NCBI GenBank assembly: GCA_964020975.1 | Contig: OZ026630.1 | Location: 28,458,337 to 28,522,336 of the forward strand | Direction of reading: 5' to 3' | Length of the DNA: 64,000 nt | From: Hermodice carunculata | Lineage: Eukaryota > Annelida > Polychaeta > Eunicida > Amphinomidae | In this document: one piece after another, positions 1-10,078 of the stretch | Layout: each line of letters starts with the position of its first letter | Numbering within the stretch: position 1 is the first letter of the stretch | Made by a program: the position numbers and the translations under genes | The notes under the pieces: generated by a model | Databases searched by the model: none | What the model saw: the letters and a program-made list of their open reading frames with translations, nothing else | Told to the model about the DNA's origin: nothing

Positions 1-1
1 T

Positions 2-91
2 GAGGCAGAGAATAAACCAGGACTCCTAATGCTAACTGATTTCGAAAAAGCTGTTGATACTGTACCTTGGGAATACATCAGTCAAGCCTAA
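2..91 (+). pseudogene. LINE reverse transcriptase fragment
   Basis: An open stretch encodes KPGLLMLTDFEKAVDTVPW, which matches the conserved RT region of non-LTR retrotransposons (usual form GLL-LIDFEKAFDSV-W, holding the first catalytic Asp). It is cut by the window edge and ends in a stop after about 29 codons. The sequence just downstream does not continue the RT. It is a degraded LINE scrap; the clade cannot be fixed from so short a piece. Confidence 0.6.
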
Positions 92-620
92 GGGTAGGTT
101 ATGACAAACCACTCTCCATTTCATGCACCGTGGTTTTTTATTGAAGGACCCAATCCTACTCCTGGTGTCCCCATCATAAAACTGTACAGGTAAGTCTTTA
201 TGCACAGCTGAACATCCTGGTTGAAAACTGCCAAAATTTACATTTACCCCACAAGCTAGAATGGGAAGAAACGAGAGTGAGTGCCTATGTGGACCAGTCA
301 CAATGATCACCAAATAAAATAAGACTTGTGTTTATACGCTGCAGACAGGATAATACTGTATTCTGTCACTGAAGATTGAATTTATGATTTGTTGGTTCTC
401 ATCTTGGCCTGCAACAAATTCTATCCACTATGGAAGATCATCCTAAATCATATGAGGTTAAAAAGATCAGTCAGTGTGAAACTGCCATTGATTACGTAAA
501 TGCAGTGAAACATAACAAAATGCACCACTTCTTATCCAAACACAAATTCTTCTCCAAAATTTACATTTTGCATTTTCTGTATTTGACTTGTCATAAAATT
601 TTGTCTTCTATCTGCAGTAG

Positions 621-621
<1 letters not shown>
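92..621. other. no supported gene
   Basis: AT-rich sequence with only short, composition-driven open frames. No domain, splice structure or repeat family was recognised. Confidence 0.5.

Positions 622-658
<37 letters not shown>
622..658. repeat. (GT)n microsatellite
   Basis: About 18 GT dinucleotides with one GC interruption near the start. A second, shorter GT run lies at 690-706 and leads into the TATATA stretch that hosts the Tc1 element. Confidence 0.95.
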
Positions 659-714
659 ATACACGCATATATTAAGTCTGTCCTTGCATATGTGTGTGTG
701 TGTGTACATGTATA

Positions 715-2244
715 TATACTGAACCCCAATGAAAAGTATCCACATAAAAAAATTAACACATTAATTTTGTAAGTTACTAAGTACTGTGTGTGCATATATG
801 CATGGTTTGGAGCCTACATCAGGGTCATTCAGGACAACTTTTTAACTTTTGCTGGGTTGTTACATAATGCATGTGACTTTTGTGCACCGAATATGGCTTC
901 TGACCACCACTCCTATTGGATGGCTAAAATGACCTGATGTTTTCAGTGGCTTTAAAAAGGGATGTTCAGCCAAGAAAAAAGCCAGTGGTCTCAGGTGTGT
1001 TGAGGCGATCATGCCGCGTCTGAGCCAAGGTCAAAGACACCATGCTTTGGGGCTTGCAGAGGGTGGAGTCCCAATCACTCAAATCGCACAAAGAATGGGG
1101 TGTACTCGGCGCACCATCCAACGACTAATTGAACGGCAACAAGAAACTGGATCCGTAGATGATCGGCCTAGGCCTGGCTGAGAAAGAGTGACAACACCTG
1201 GCCAAGACCGTCACATCCGGCTGATGCACCTGCGAGACCGTTTCCGTACAGCAGCCCAAACAGCCCGTGAGACTCAAGGGGTGAATCACCGTCCTGTCAG
1301 TACTTCTACTGTGGAGAGGCGACTGAGGAGCAGTGGCCTAACAGCCAGAAGACCTTACAGGGGTAACCTGCTGACCCAACCCAGAAGAGAAAGACGACTG
1401 CAGTGGTGTAGAGCACACTCCAGGTGGACTCGCCAGCAGTGGAATACCGTCCTTTTTACTGACGAGTCCCGTTTTTGTGTCAGCAGAGCAGATGGCAGAG
1501 AACGTGTGTGGCGCCGGACTGGGGAGAGATATGCAGATGCCTGTGTCCGTCAGGCAGATCGATGGGGTGGACCCTCTGTCATGGTGTGGGCAGGCATCAG
1601 CAACCGCTACCGGACACCCCTAGTGGTCATTCAAGGGATCCTCAATGCTAGGCGGTACATTGATGAGGTGCTGGAGCCGCACATGGTCCCATTTATGGAG
1701 CAGCATCAAGATCTGGCGATCTTTCAGCAGGACAATGCACGTGCACACTCTGCAAGATTAACAATGAACTTTCTCAATGAGAACAACATCAATGTCATGG
1801 AATGGCCAGCGTTCTCACCCGATCTGAGCCCTATTGAACATTTGTGGGATCAGTTAGGCCAAGGTATTCAACGGAGGACACCTAGGCCTACTACCCGAAA
1901 CCAGCTGATCCAAGCTCTGCAGGAAGAATGGAATAATGTTCCCCAACACAGAATTCAAACCCTGGTCAGCAGTATGCGCCGCAGATGTATAGCATGTGTT
2001 GATGCTCGAGGTGGCCACATCCCATATTGAACAGAAAAATTTGTGTGACTTTCAATTAGGGCAGTTAATGACATTTTTTGCCTGTAAGTGACGTTAATGT
2101 CGGTAGAGCGTGACATTATTTTTACGCCAGAAAAGTGAATGCTTTGTTAAGTTCTAAGCACGTCTAGGTATGAAATGTTTCAAGTATAAACAATAAAATA
2201 CTTCAAAATTGGCATGTGGATACTTTTCATTGGGGTTCAGTATA
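715..2244 (+). mobile_element. Tc1-like DNA transposon, near intact
   Basis: The element is 1,530 bp including the flanking TA pairs. Its ends are perfect 31-bp inverted repeats (715-745 and 2214-2244) reading TATACTGAACCCCAATGAAA inward. The left end sits in a TA-rich microsatellite tail, which fits the TA target preference of the IS630-Tc1-mariner superfamily. It carries a single transposase gene, nearly open throughout. Identical ends and one visible coding lesion suggest a fairly young insertion. Confidence 0.96.
1011..2030 (+). pseudogene. Tc1-like transposase (DD34E), one in-frame stop
   Basis: This gene cuts and pastes the element through a DDE nuclease acting at its terminal inverted repeats. 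The ATG at 1011 gives 339 codons, the usual Tc1 length. Residues 1-56 hold an N-terminal helix-turn-helix (ITQIAQRMGCTRRTIQRLIE) followed by a DDRPRPG linker resembling the GRPR motif. A second DNA-binding region follows (TVERRLRSSGL). The catalytic triad is visible: D151 in FTDESRF, D241 in QQDNARAH and E276 in SPIEHLW, with 34 residues between the last two. Codon 57 is TGA (1179-1181) in an otherwise open frame, probably from CGA. Everything downstream is open from an internal Met at 1188, but a protein starting there would lack the first DNA-binding domain. Confidence 0.95.
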
Positions 2245-2246
2245 TC

Positions 2247-2396
2247 AACTCTTTCAGTGCCAATCACATCTAAAGTCGATCTACTACAGTGAAACTAGTC
2301 TGAATTATCATTAGGATCTCAGATTCGTATTGCTTGTAAAAAGACCTTTCATTCAAGCTGTTGACTCCGTCCAAAATTTGGCACTTAAAGAGTTAA
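2247..2396. mobile_element. short TTAA-type MITE
   Basis: About 150 bp bounded by imperfect inverted repeats, AACTCTTTCAGTGCCAA on the left and TTGGCACTTAAAGAGTTAA on the right. It contains the AGCTGTTGACTC block also found in the MITEs at 4949, 16094 and 46311. It starts only 3 bp after the Tc1 element. It has no coding capacity. Confidence 0.55.
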
Positions 2397-2788
2397 CAGT
2401 CTGTCTGTCCTTGCACAGTCCCACAGCCACAATTACACTGTACTCAGTCCACATGGCATTTGACATTATAAAAACTAATACAATGTGCATCATCTCAATG
2501 TGGCACATCAACATGCCCTGTTTTCAGGGGGGTGCATATGCATTTAATTTTTTTCCTTCTGTAACATATACATTGCACTTCTAAACCGTTCTCTCACATT
2601 GGCTCTTTACCAGTGTTTAGTCTGACATACCAACCTCTGGGACAGCAGCAACACCATCACTGTGACGGCTCTGGTTTGTCAAGCCTTTCCAGGTTACATA
2701 GCCTGAATGTCCTTGGGTGTAAAATATCTGACAGTGTCTACAATGTCTCCGGCTACTACCAGAAGACCATTAGAACCAGAATTACACA

Positions 2789-2885
2789 TGAAACAGATCA
2801 ACAGTTTTCCTTGGCAGGGGTTGGACACTGACAAAACCTGCAATGATCCAAGCAACACTGAGGCAAGCTGTTGACAGTCTTTTCT
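2789..2885. repeat. MITE-like palindromic relic
   Basis: Contains ACAGTTTTCCTTGGCAGGGG followed about 60 bp later by AAGCTGTTGACAG. These are the two inner blocks of the TTAA MITE family at 16094 and 46311. The outer ends are not recognisable. Confidence 0.4.
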
Positions 2886-4948
2886 ATCCATGAAAGGTTT
2901 CATGGACCTGAGCATACTGCATGCAGACAAAGTCAAACCATGTTGACAGTAAAGATCTTGCTCTCCGTTGGGATATGTACTTTTTGTAGGACTCCTCAGC
3001 CACCGTCACCAGAAATTCACTTTATCTGCTTTCCTGTGCCCATGGAAAGTGCTATGAAAAGCCTTAGTAAAGTTTTGGCCTAGGCCTTCAGGGCAGGATA
3101 CCCATGATAAATACCTGAAGTTTTTGCACACAAAGCAGACTTTCCTTGTTGTACATCCTTGGATATCCTGGCTTACCCCGCATCTTTTGTACCAATCAGT
3201 ATGTGAAGGTTTCTGTACTTCTCTATCACACAAATCAACCAATGGGACTTTAACTATTTCACTCTACGTTACAAAGTGTCAAAGAATAAAGCACAGGTTC
3301 TATCTGTAAAACTGCAAGCAAATCTATGTTTTTTCTTATCAGTCTGAAAAAGGGCATGAAGGAGCTTGATATCACCGCATGATGATGTACTCTATTTTTC
3401 CAATGTGGATACTATGTAACAAAAAAACACTGCCTTGCTACATACAGACAGGTATTCTATGAAGTTTTGTTCAAGGCACTTGTACAGTATTTTACATTTG
3501 GTTATCATGTGAATTTAGGAACATAAATGACCAAGTGAAACACACTGACCAAGCATAATTGATTGTCAAAATTTATAACATATATTCTTTCTCACAATTT
3601 GCAAAAAGCTTACAGGTCAAAAATAAACATGCACTAGAGTGCCATTGAAGCCCATGGTAACATCACACAATCAATTCACAATTCCGCCACAAGGGGGCAT
3701 ACAGCTCCTCATATATCCATCATGGAGCTGATGATAGTGACTCTTAACCCATTTGATCTACTGTACTACATGAGAAATCACCATGTGATGACGGTTATAA
3801 TGAGGACTATGGTGATATTCCATGTTTTTATATCATAAAATAAATATTGCATGGGGTGCCATGTGCTATTGCCTCCTTCAACCTGCTAATCTGAACAGCA
3901 CATGGCACCATATGCCGTATTTATATAATAGTGCTAGTGCTATTATCAAATGTAAACCTCTATATGATAACATGGTTTTAGACTATAGCAACTTCCTGTT
4001 TACACTGCTTCTCCCCAATACCAGGTCCGTTTGTCTGACATACTGTCCTGACAGTGATCCCCATTAAAAAAATATGTATCTGAAAATGTCCACAGTCTCT
4101 AAGTCCATTCTGCATCCAAAAACAATGAGACCCCGTCTATATGTTTTTGCTAATTAATTTTGTCCTATTGGTGGCATAGGATTCTCAGCAGTCACACTAT
4201 AGATCCTTCCTGTTGTGGTATCTTGTATTGACACTGACACAATAGTATCAAGAGACAAGCCAAGGAGATCCAAGATGACAGGGAATGAAAACAAGTAAAT
4301 TCAGGAAGACTTACACATTCGATAAGCTTGCCAGCAGGTTGGGCATGTCTGGTGTAAATCCACAGAAACCATGGCTTAATTGTTTGACATCAATATACAT
4401 AGTAACAACTGATGCTCATCTTTGCAGGGAGTTGAAGCAGGTGTGTTGACACAGTAAAGTGCCCTGGTTTTTTTTTAAGATTGCCCATGAATTTCATAAA
4501 ACATACAGGATGCTAAATATTACACTTCCGGATTTCCTTGTTATGGAGATCAGCAAGCAGCACTGTCCCAATGAATCCATGAGGTTGCAATGCATCATCC
4601 TCACCGAAAATATATTATATACATATATTATTACCCCAGTTTTACTCACATGCAAAGACCTATATGCACCAGTTTGACACATGCAATAGACTGTCAGATT
4701 GAGGGAAAGGTTACTTTAATAATGGCAAGCTAATCAGCACAACCCCCATATGTTTTGTACATGTACATACTTTGCCAATTTTCCCTAGAAATTACAGAAT
4801 ATGCACATTTACCAAAACAAAAGGTGAAACACAATCATTATTGTACTCATTGGGCTAGACCTTGTGTCGATGCAATAGCTAAGTTTCTAAAATCTCAGTT
4901 CTGGATTTTGCAAGGGGATGGAAGTTTCTTTTTTAAGCAATGTTGTAT
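2886..4948. other. mostly unassigned stretch
   Basis: Apart from a possible piggyBac tail (separate entry), I see only short frames, AT-rich sequence and no supported exon or RNA gene. Confidence 0.4.
3006..3242 (-). pseudogene. possible piggyBac C-terminal Cys-rich relic
   Basis: The minus strand encodes 78 residues with WYKRCGV, then CTTRKVCFVCK, then SCPE and AFHST, ending a few residues later. That order of Cys pairs followed by a Phe-His-Ser/Thr terminus resembles the zinc-binding C-terminal domain of piggyBac transposases (typically C-x2-C, C-x2-C, CPxCFxxFHT). No catalytic domain is visible upstream. The match is short, so chance or another zinc-ribbon protein remains possible. Confidence 0.3.
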
Positions 4949-5175
4949 TGACCCTTTCCCACTCAAATCACCCAAAAGCAACTGGATGTAATTTTGCTTC
5001 ACTGTTTTTATGTATACTTTGTGGTAATAGAAAATACTTTTTTCTTTTTTTGCTGAGAATTCTAAATCATACTTGGCAGGATGGCATGCCCCAAGTCAAT
5101 AGCTTCCCTCGCCATGGGCCACGTACAATGGCAAGGAAAGCTATTGACTCAGTCTTATTGACCAGGAATGGATTA
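4949..5175. mobile_element. TTAA-type MITE, degraded
   Basis: Starts ACCCTTTCCCACTCAAA and ends near CCAGGAATGGATTAA, resembling the ends of the copies at 16094 and 18872. Its centre is a long palindrome (5095-5148) with 21-nt arms differing at two positions. The arms carry the family core AGCTATTGACTC. It is non-coding. Confidence 0.6.
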
Positions 5176-5595
5176 AAATACAAATCAACTCTATTTTTTC
5201 ACCACTCACATTATTTCATTTGGTGTAAACACAGGATTGAAGCATTAGCACCTCAAACCCAATCCTGATCAAATTTGCCTGCACCCTGCAAGTACCAAAC
5301 AGAGAGTCTGCCTGGAAAATTCAGATCTGTACTTTTTAAGCTATGTGGCCTGCACGCATAGCTTTCCCTGTTATTGCTTAAACCGCATCCCAAAAATGTC
5401 ACATGATGTCCCGAAAATGTCATTTCATGTATTTTTGAGAAATATGCATAGGGCCTCACATGCTGAGACCATAGTTTACAATTTAATCATATACACGTAC
5501 ATTCATAAGAGTAGACTTATGTTTCTCTAAACACAACCAAATGAAATAAAATTTCATAGTGATGCGAATATTATGCAAAAGAAAAACAAAAACAA

Positions 5596-6489
5596 AAAAA
5601 CAAGAGGCCCATGGGCCTAATGCTCTGCTGACCACCTTCAGCCACAATCACTTTCTGAAATGCATTCAATCCATGAAATTGAAAAATTAATCAAGGCTAG
5701 CCATATTATGCAATATCAAACTTCCACATGCTGCACATTTGTTGTACATTTGGCATCATTCACCTTATTCTTTATCAAGATATTGAATTAAATATCCTTT
5801 TCTTAAGTGTTAATGACCTTGAAAAATAGGTCATGGTCAACACAATCATTGGGTCATGGCGACCAATAATACAGTGTTATAAACAATGTACTCAAGTGCA
5901 ATTTGGATCTACAGGCTCAATTCTTTTTGTCATTGATGTTCAAAGTACACTGTACCATTAGATAATCACCTCGCCCAACTTAATGGGTCCTTTGAGCTAA
6001 CAAAAATAGGTCAAGGTCACTGATCTTCCATAATATTTTAGCATTGCACATGATCTATAAATTCTATAAATTTGGCTTGTCTAAATCAATTATTTTTCGA
6101 GATGGAATTTTTGTATCTTTCAAGACATTTTAACTCATAATTTCTGTTAAATTATAGGTAGGTCCACCAGTATCACAACCAAGTGAGATTTTGACCTCTT
6201 CTACAATCCCCCTAAATTTCATGAAGATCCATCACAAATTAAGGATGCTAGACTGGTCACAAGAATTTCACATTTTGACCTGTATATTACATAATACTAT
6301 AGGTGGCGCCACCAACAGTGATGTCTACGAAGATTTTTGTACACTTTATAAGTTTGACACATTGCATGGGCCTAACTAAAAATTTATAGGGTGCTGAGCA
6401 TTCACAAAATGACCCCTATATTCCAACTGGCCACTGACACACTCTTATGTCTAGATGCACCTGTGTGAGGTTTCATGAAAGTAAGTTAA
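5596..6489. repeat. composite GGTCA repeat, first part
   Basis: Opens with AACAAGAGGCCCATGGGCC, a head I associate with interspersed repeats of lophotrochozoan genomes. It continues as degenerate modules with 'tgacc' and 'ggtcaaggtcac' boxes and 'agtttcat' blocks. It breaks off at a TTAA (6486-6489) and resumes at 8230, so the two halves are one repeat split by an insertion. Only short chance frames occur. Confidence 0.7.
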
Positions 6490-8229
6490 GGACAGGTAAG
6501 ACACCAAAAATAAATCCCACTTTAGTCAACCCTAGCTCAAAACGTATTTGCGTTAGGATAACATATCATATATGTGTGTAATTGTCATACTCCAAAGAAT
6601 CTGTATGTCCCGTATTTGGGTGTCTGAGATGTAAATTGTTGAATAAACAATTGAAAGTTGACCGCAAAGCATCCACCCCGTAAATGTCCATATGTCACTA
6701 ATTATTTGTGATAAAATCATAATTACACTTGCATCTTAATCTTGACATATTGGCAACACAAAAAAATCCTGCGATTTTTTATGTTTGGTTTCGTTTTTCT
6801 GTTATCCATCCTCAAAGTTTGACGTTTCAATTTTCCCTTTGATTTTCAGGATGTTCATTTTCTTCATTTCATAGAAAAAGAACGAAGCAAAATTTAGAAA
6901 GTCGCTGAATTGCCTTTGCAGTTCAGATTTTAAAGAATCAAAAGCCATTAACCGGATTAAATTTCACCCAGCCGTTTTCTTGGAATAACCATTCTTAGGT
7001 AGGGTTATCGTCCTATTATCCTTTCTGAGAAAACAAGCTTCAAAGGCCTTTGATGTTGATCATTTGCCTCTGAAACAATACCATTTGCTCAAGTTGAGCT
7101 GATATTTGTACAAAACATAGTAAACATAGTCCCTTAACATTTAGGGAGGTTGTCAATCAATTCTTGGCCAATCACATGAATAAAAGAGCCTTTGAAGTAC
7201 GGATAACATTATTCAGCGAACTGTCAAACAGCGACAGTCTGGTTTCAACGTATGACGTCATGGAGGCAGCCCTTCGGACACCATGATGTCAAGCCTGGCA
7301 ACAAAAGTTGTGTTGCCTTGCTAGGGTGGGGCGGCCTATGGCTGTTCATGGTTAGTGCATGGATGGCGGGTTTGGTCTTCCACCCCTTATCTCTTCATCC
7401 CGTTTTTAGGGAGAGTATTTTATTATATTTACTCCTATCTGTATACTTTATGTAGTTAGGTTGTTAGACTTGTCTGTACACTTTACTTTGTAAGCTTGTC
7501 ATTATTTTCTCAATGAGTTTCATTTCTCTTTCCAACCTGAGTTTTGTAACGCTATTTTGTGTGTCTTCTTTGCTGTTTACCTTTATGCTTATTTCGACAT
7601 GTTTATTTGTACTTTTATTTCCTTATCCCTGGGTTTCGATAAAATATTATTATGCACGTGCATGTGCGTGGGTCTTGTTGATTAAAGTGCCAGTTTTTTC
7701 CCTGCCTGTCTTTGGCGTGCAGGACCACTGGGGTAATCCATCGCGGCATGGCCTTTGAAGGGACATCGTCTGAGGATTCCCGCCCCTCTTGAACATTTAA
7801 AGTCTCCCTTCATTAGAACGCAAAACAAGCAAGATAACTATTAAGTAAACCATTACGGCTCTGATATGTTAGCATGTTTGCATCTTTTCCCTGCCTACAA
7901 ACATACTTTCGGCATGCTGCCTTACTTCGCATTGCCGCCCTGATACCACTCTCCTTTCGCCACGGGCCGTTGCTACCTGCAGCCATGTGACAGGCTGTTA
8001 AGTATGATTGACGGGTGGCATTGTTCCCTTTGGCGGCTGAAAACCAAAAGAATGACACATGGAAGTTCGGATGTCCACATGCCTGTGTGGATTTTTGCGT
8101 TTTTCTCATATTTCTACTTTAGTAAAAAGCTTGAAATTTTGATAACTAGTAGAAAGGACATTCATCTTGTAAAAACAGTTAAAATCTCAAAATGGGTCAA
8201 ACAAAGGTTTTTGTGTGTCTTAACTGTCT
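6490..8229. mobile_element. TTAA-flanked 1.74-kb non-autonomous element
   Basis: The flanking TTAA copies are 6486-6489 and 8230-8233. The ends form an inverted repeat: left GGACAGGTAAGACACCAAAA, right end read inward AGACAGTTAAGACACACAAA, with two mismatches and one indel. Removing the insert and one TTAA restores an uninterrupted module of the host repeat (compare gtttcat...gtaaagga at 8362-8393). TTAA duplication is the hallmark of piggyBac-type transposition. No transposase is seen, so it looks non-autonomous. A CRE-like palindrome lies inside at 7253. Confidence 0.65.
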
Positions 8230-8627
8230 TTAAATGGTAAAGGAATTACAGGCAGGACCCAATTTTACAATGATATGTCACTGTGACCCAGATAATTGAC
8301 CTAGTGACCTACTTTTGGTATATGACACACTCTTATGTGCACATGAATTTGTGTGTGAAGTTTCATTGATCTAACTTTCATAGTAAAGGAATAATAGCCC
8401 GGACACGATTTCACAAGAATATGTCACTGTGACCTAATACTGGACCTAGTGACCTACTTTTGGTACATGACACACCTTTATGTCCAGATGCACCTGTGTG
8501 TAAAGTTTCATTAATGTAAGTTGAAGGACAAGCAAATTATAGCCTGGACACAAAAAGTGGAGGGACAGACTGACACATACGGAAAAAGTGATTACCAGAT
8601 GCTCCTCCTCTGGTAGGAGGGCGCATA
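8230..8627. repeat. composite GGTCA repeat, second part
   Basis: Continues the repeat from 6489 as modules about 145 bp apart ('taaaggaat' near 8239 and 8384) with shared blocks such as 'gacctagtgacctacttttg' and 'tatgtcactgtgacc'. It ends in a hairpin, GCTCCTCCTCTGGTAGGAGG (8601-8620), then GCGCATAA, like the C/G hairpin tails of the other families here. Confidence 0.7.
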
Positions 8628-9399
8628 ATTATTTTTTGCCAAGTGTGAATGTCTCATGCACCACCAGAGATGTACCAATAATATCCCTGTATTTCAAATT
8701 TTCATAATGTAAAAACAAGTAAACATGAAATAAATCAAGACTAGCACTTCATCTAGAGAAAAATTACCCATAGGCCTACTTCCAGCAACATAAGCAATCT
8801 TATCTGTTGCTGCTGTCACAATATGATGTTAGTATGATGCAAAGCATAAATATTGTCCTATTATTATATATAGCCAGTGCCTGGTATATATGCTGTTACT
8901 CTTAAACATCGACAAATAATGAGATCTCCTATACAGGGCCCCAAGCTACAGTTCCCCAACTTCCCAGGTCTGGAAGCACACCTTTGCTTACATTCCAGGG
9001 GGAATCTCCTTATGACATCATAAACATGACACAGAGTAGCATGTGCCAATATCGATACTGCACTTTACAGCATGTCACCTGACAGATGGACCTTTATTTA
9101 AATATACAGGCCCCACGGCTGCCATTGACGTATGCCTGGTTTACGTTAGCAATGTCAAAAGTAATATAAATACCACATGCAATCTGCAGTCCAACAGTCC
9201 CTGATGATGACCCACAGGTGGCGAAACGAGTCGGACTAGAAACATGATTTTTCTAACTGCTGTCAGGCCCTTGCCTAGTCTTTTTTACTGACTTCGATAT
9301 TAACACAACACAGACTGTTCATTACAAGTCCATTGAAAATGAGATTTCCAGGATTAAAACTGATATAAATAGAACAAACTGATTTTCTAACAGAAAATC

Positions 9400-10078
9400 A
9401 AATGTCTCCCGGTGGAACACTTACGTCTCTGAATAAGCTACAAGTGATAACAAATTACAAATGACCAAGTTTGCTTGAAAATTACAATCCTATTTCAGCT
9501 CTCACCTAGATATATTACTCTAGCAATTTTCATCAAGTTCTTCAAGACTTACTGCAGAGAAACCAATTTCACATAAATGACCCTGTGACCTTGAAAATTA
9601 GGTCAATGTCATCCAAATACAATCCCAACATTGGTCTTACCTTGGTACATAGTCCTACCAAGTTTCATCACATTCCATAAAGTTCTTCAAGACTTATCGC
9701 ACGGAAACCAATTTCACATAAGTGACCCTGTGACCTTGAGAGTTTGCTCAAGGTCATCCAAATACAATCCCAACCTAGGTCTTGCCAAGATACATAATCC
9801 TATTAAGTTTCATCAAATTCCATCCAGTTCTTCATGACTTATCCAACGGAAACCAATTTCACATAAGTGACCCTGTGACCTTGAGAATTCGCTCGAAGTC
9901 ATCCAAATACAACCCCAACCTAGGTCTTGCCTAGATACATAATCCTACCAAGTTTCATCAAATTCTGTCAAGTCCTTCAAGAAACCAAGTGTTGAAGAAC
10001 CTGAACAACAACAACAACAAGCGGAAGAAACGGACACTAAAACAATATGTCCCCCGGCTTCCGCCGGGAGACATAATG
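9400..10078. repeat. interspersed repeat of ~145-bp modules with inverted ends
   Basis: The head AAATGTCTCCCGGTGG (9400-9415) is inverted relative to the tail CCGCCGGGAGACATAAT (10061-10077). The body holds tandem modules whose shared block AACCAATTTCACATAA recurs at 9561, 9706 and 9851, exactly 145 bp apart each time. Each module also carries 'gtgaccttga' and 'aggtca' boxes. An (AAC)n run precedes a terminal hairpin (10046-10075). It is non-coding. Confidence 0.75.

Noticed and set aside
2600-2936. Possible minus-strand exon (GHSGYVTWKGLTNQSRHSDG)
   Set aside because: The frame is short, lacks clear splice sites and partly overlaps a MITE-like relic.
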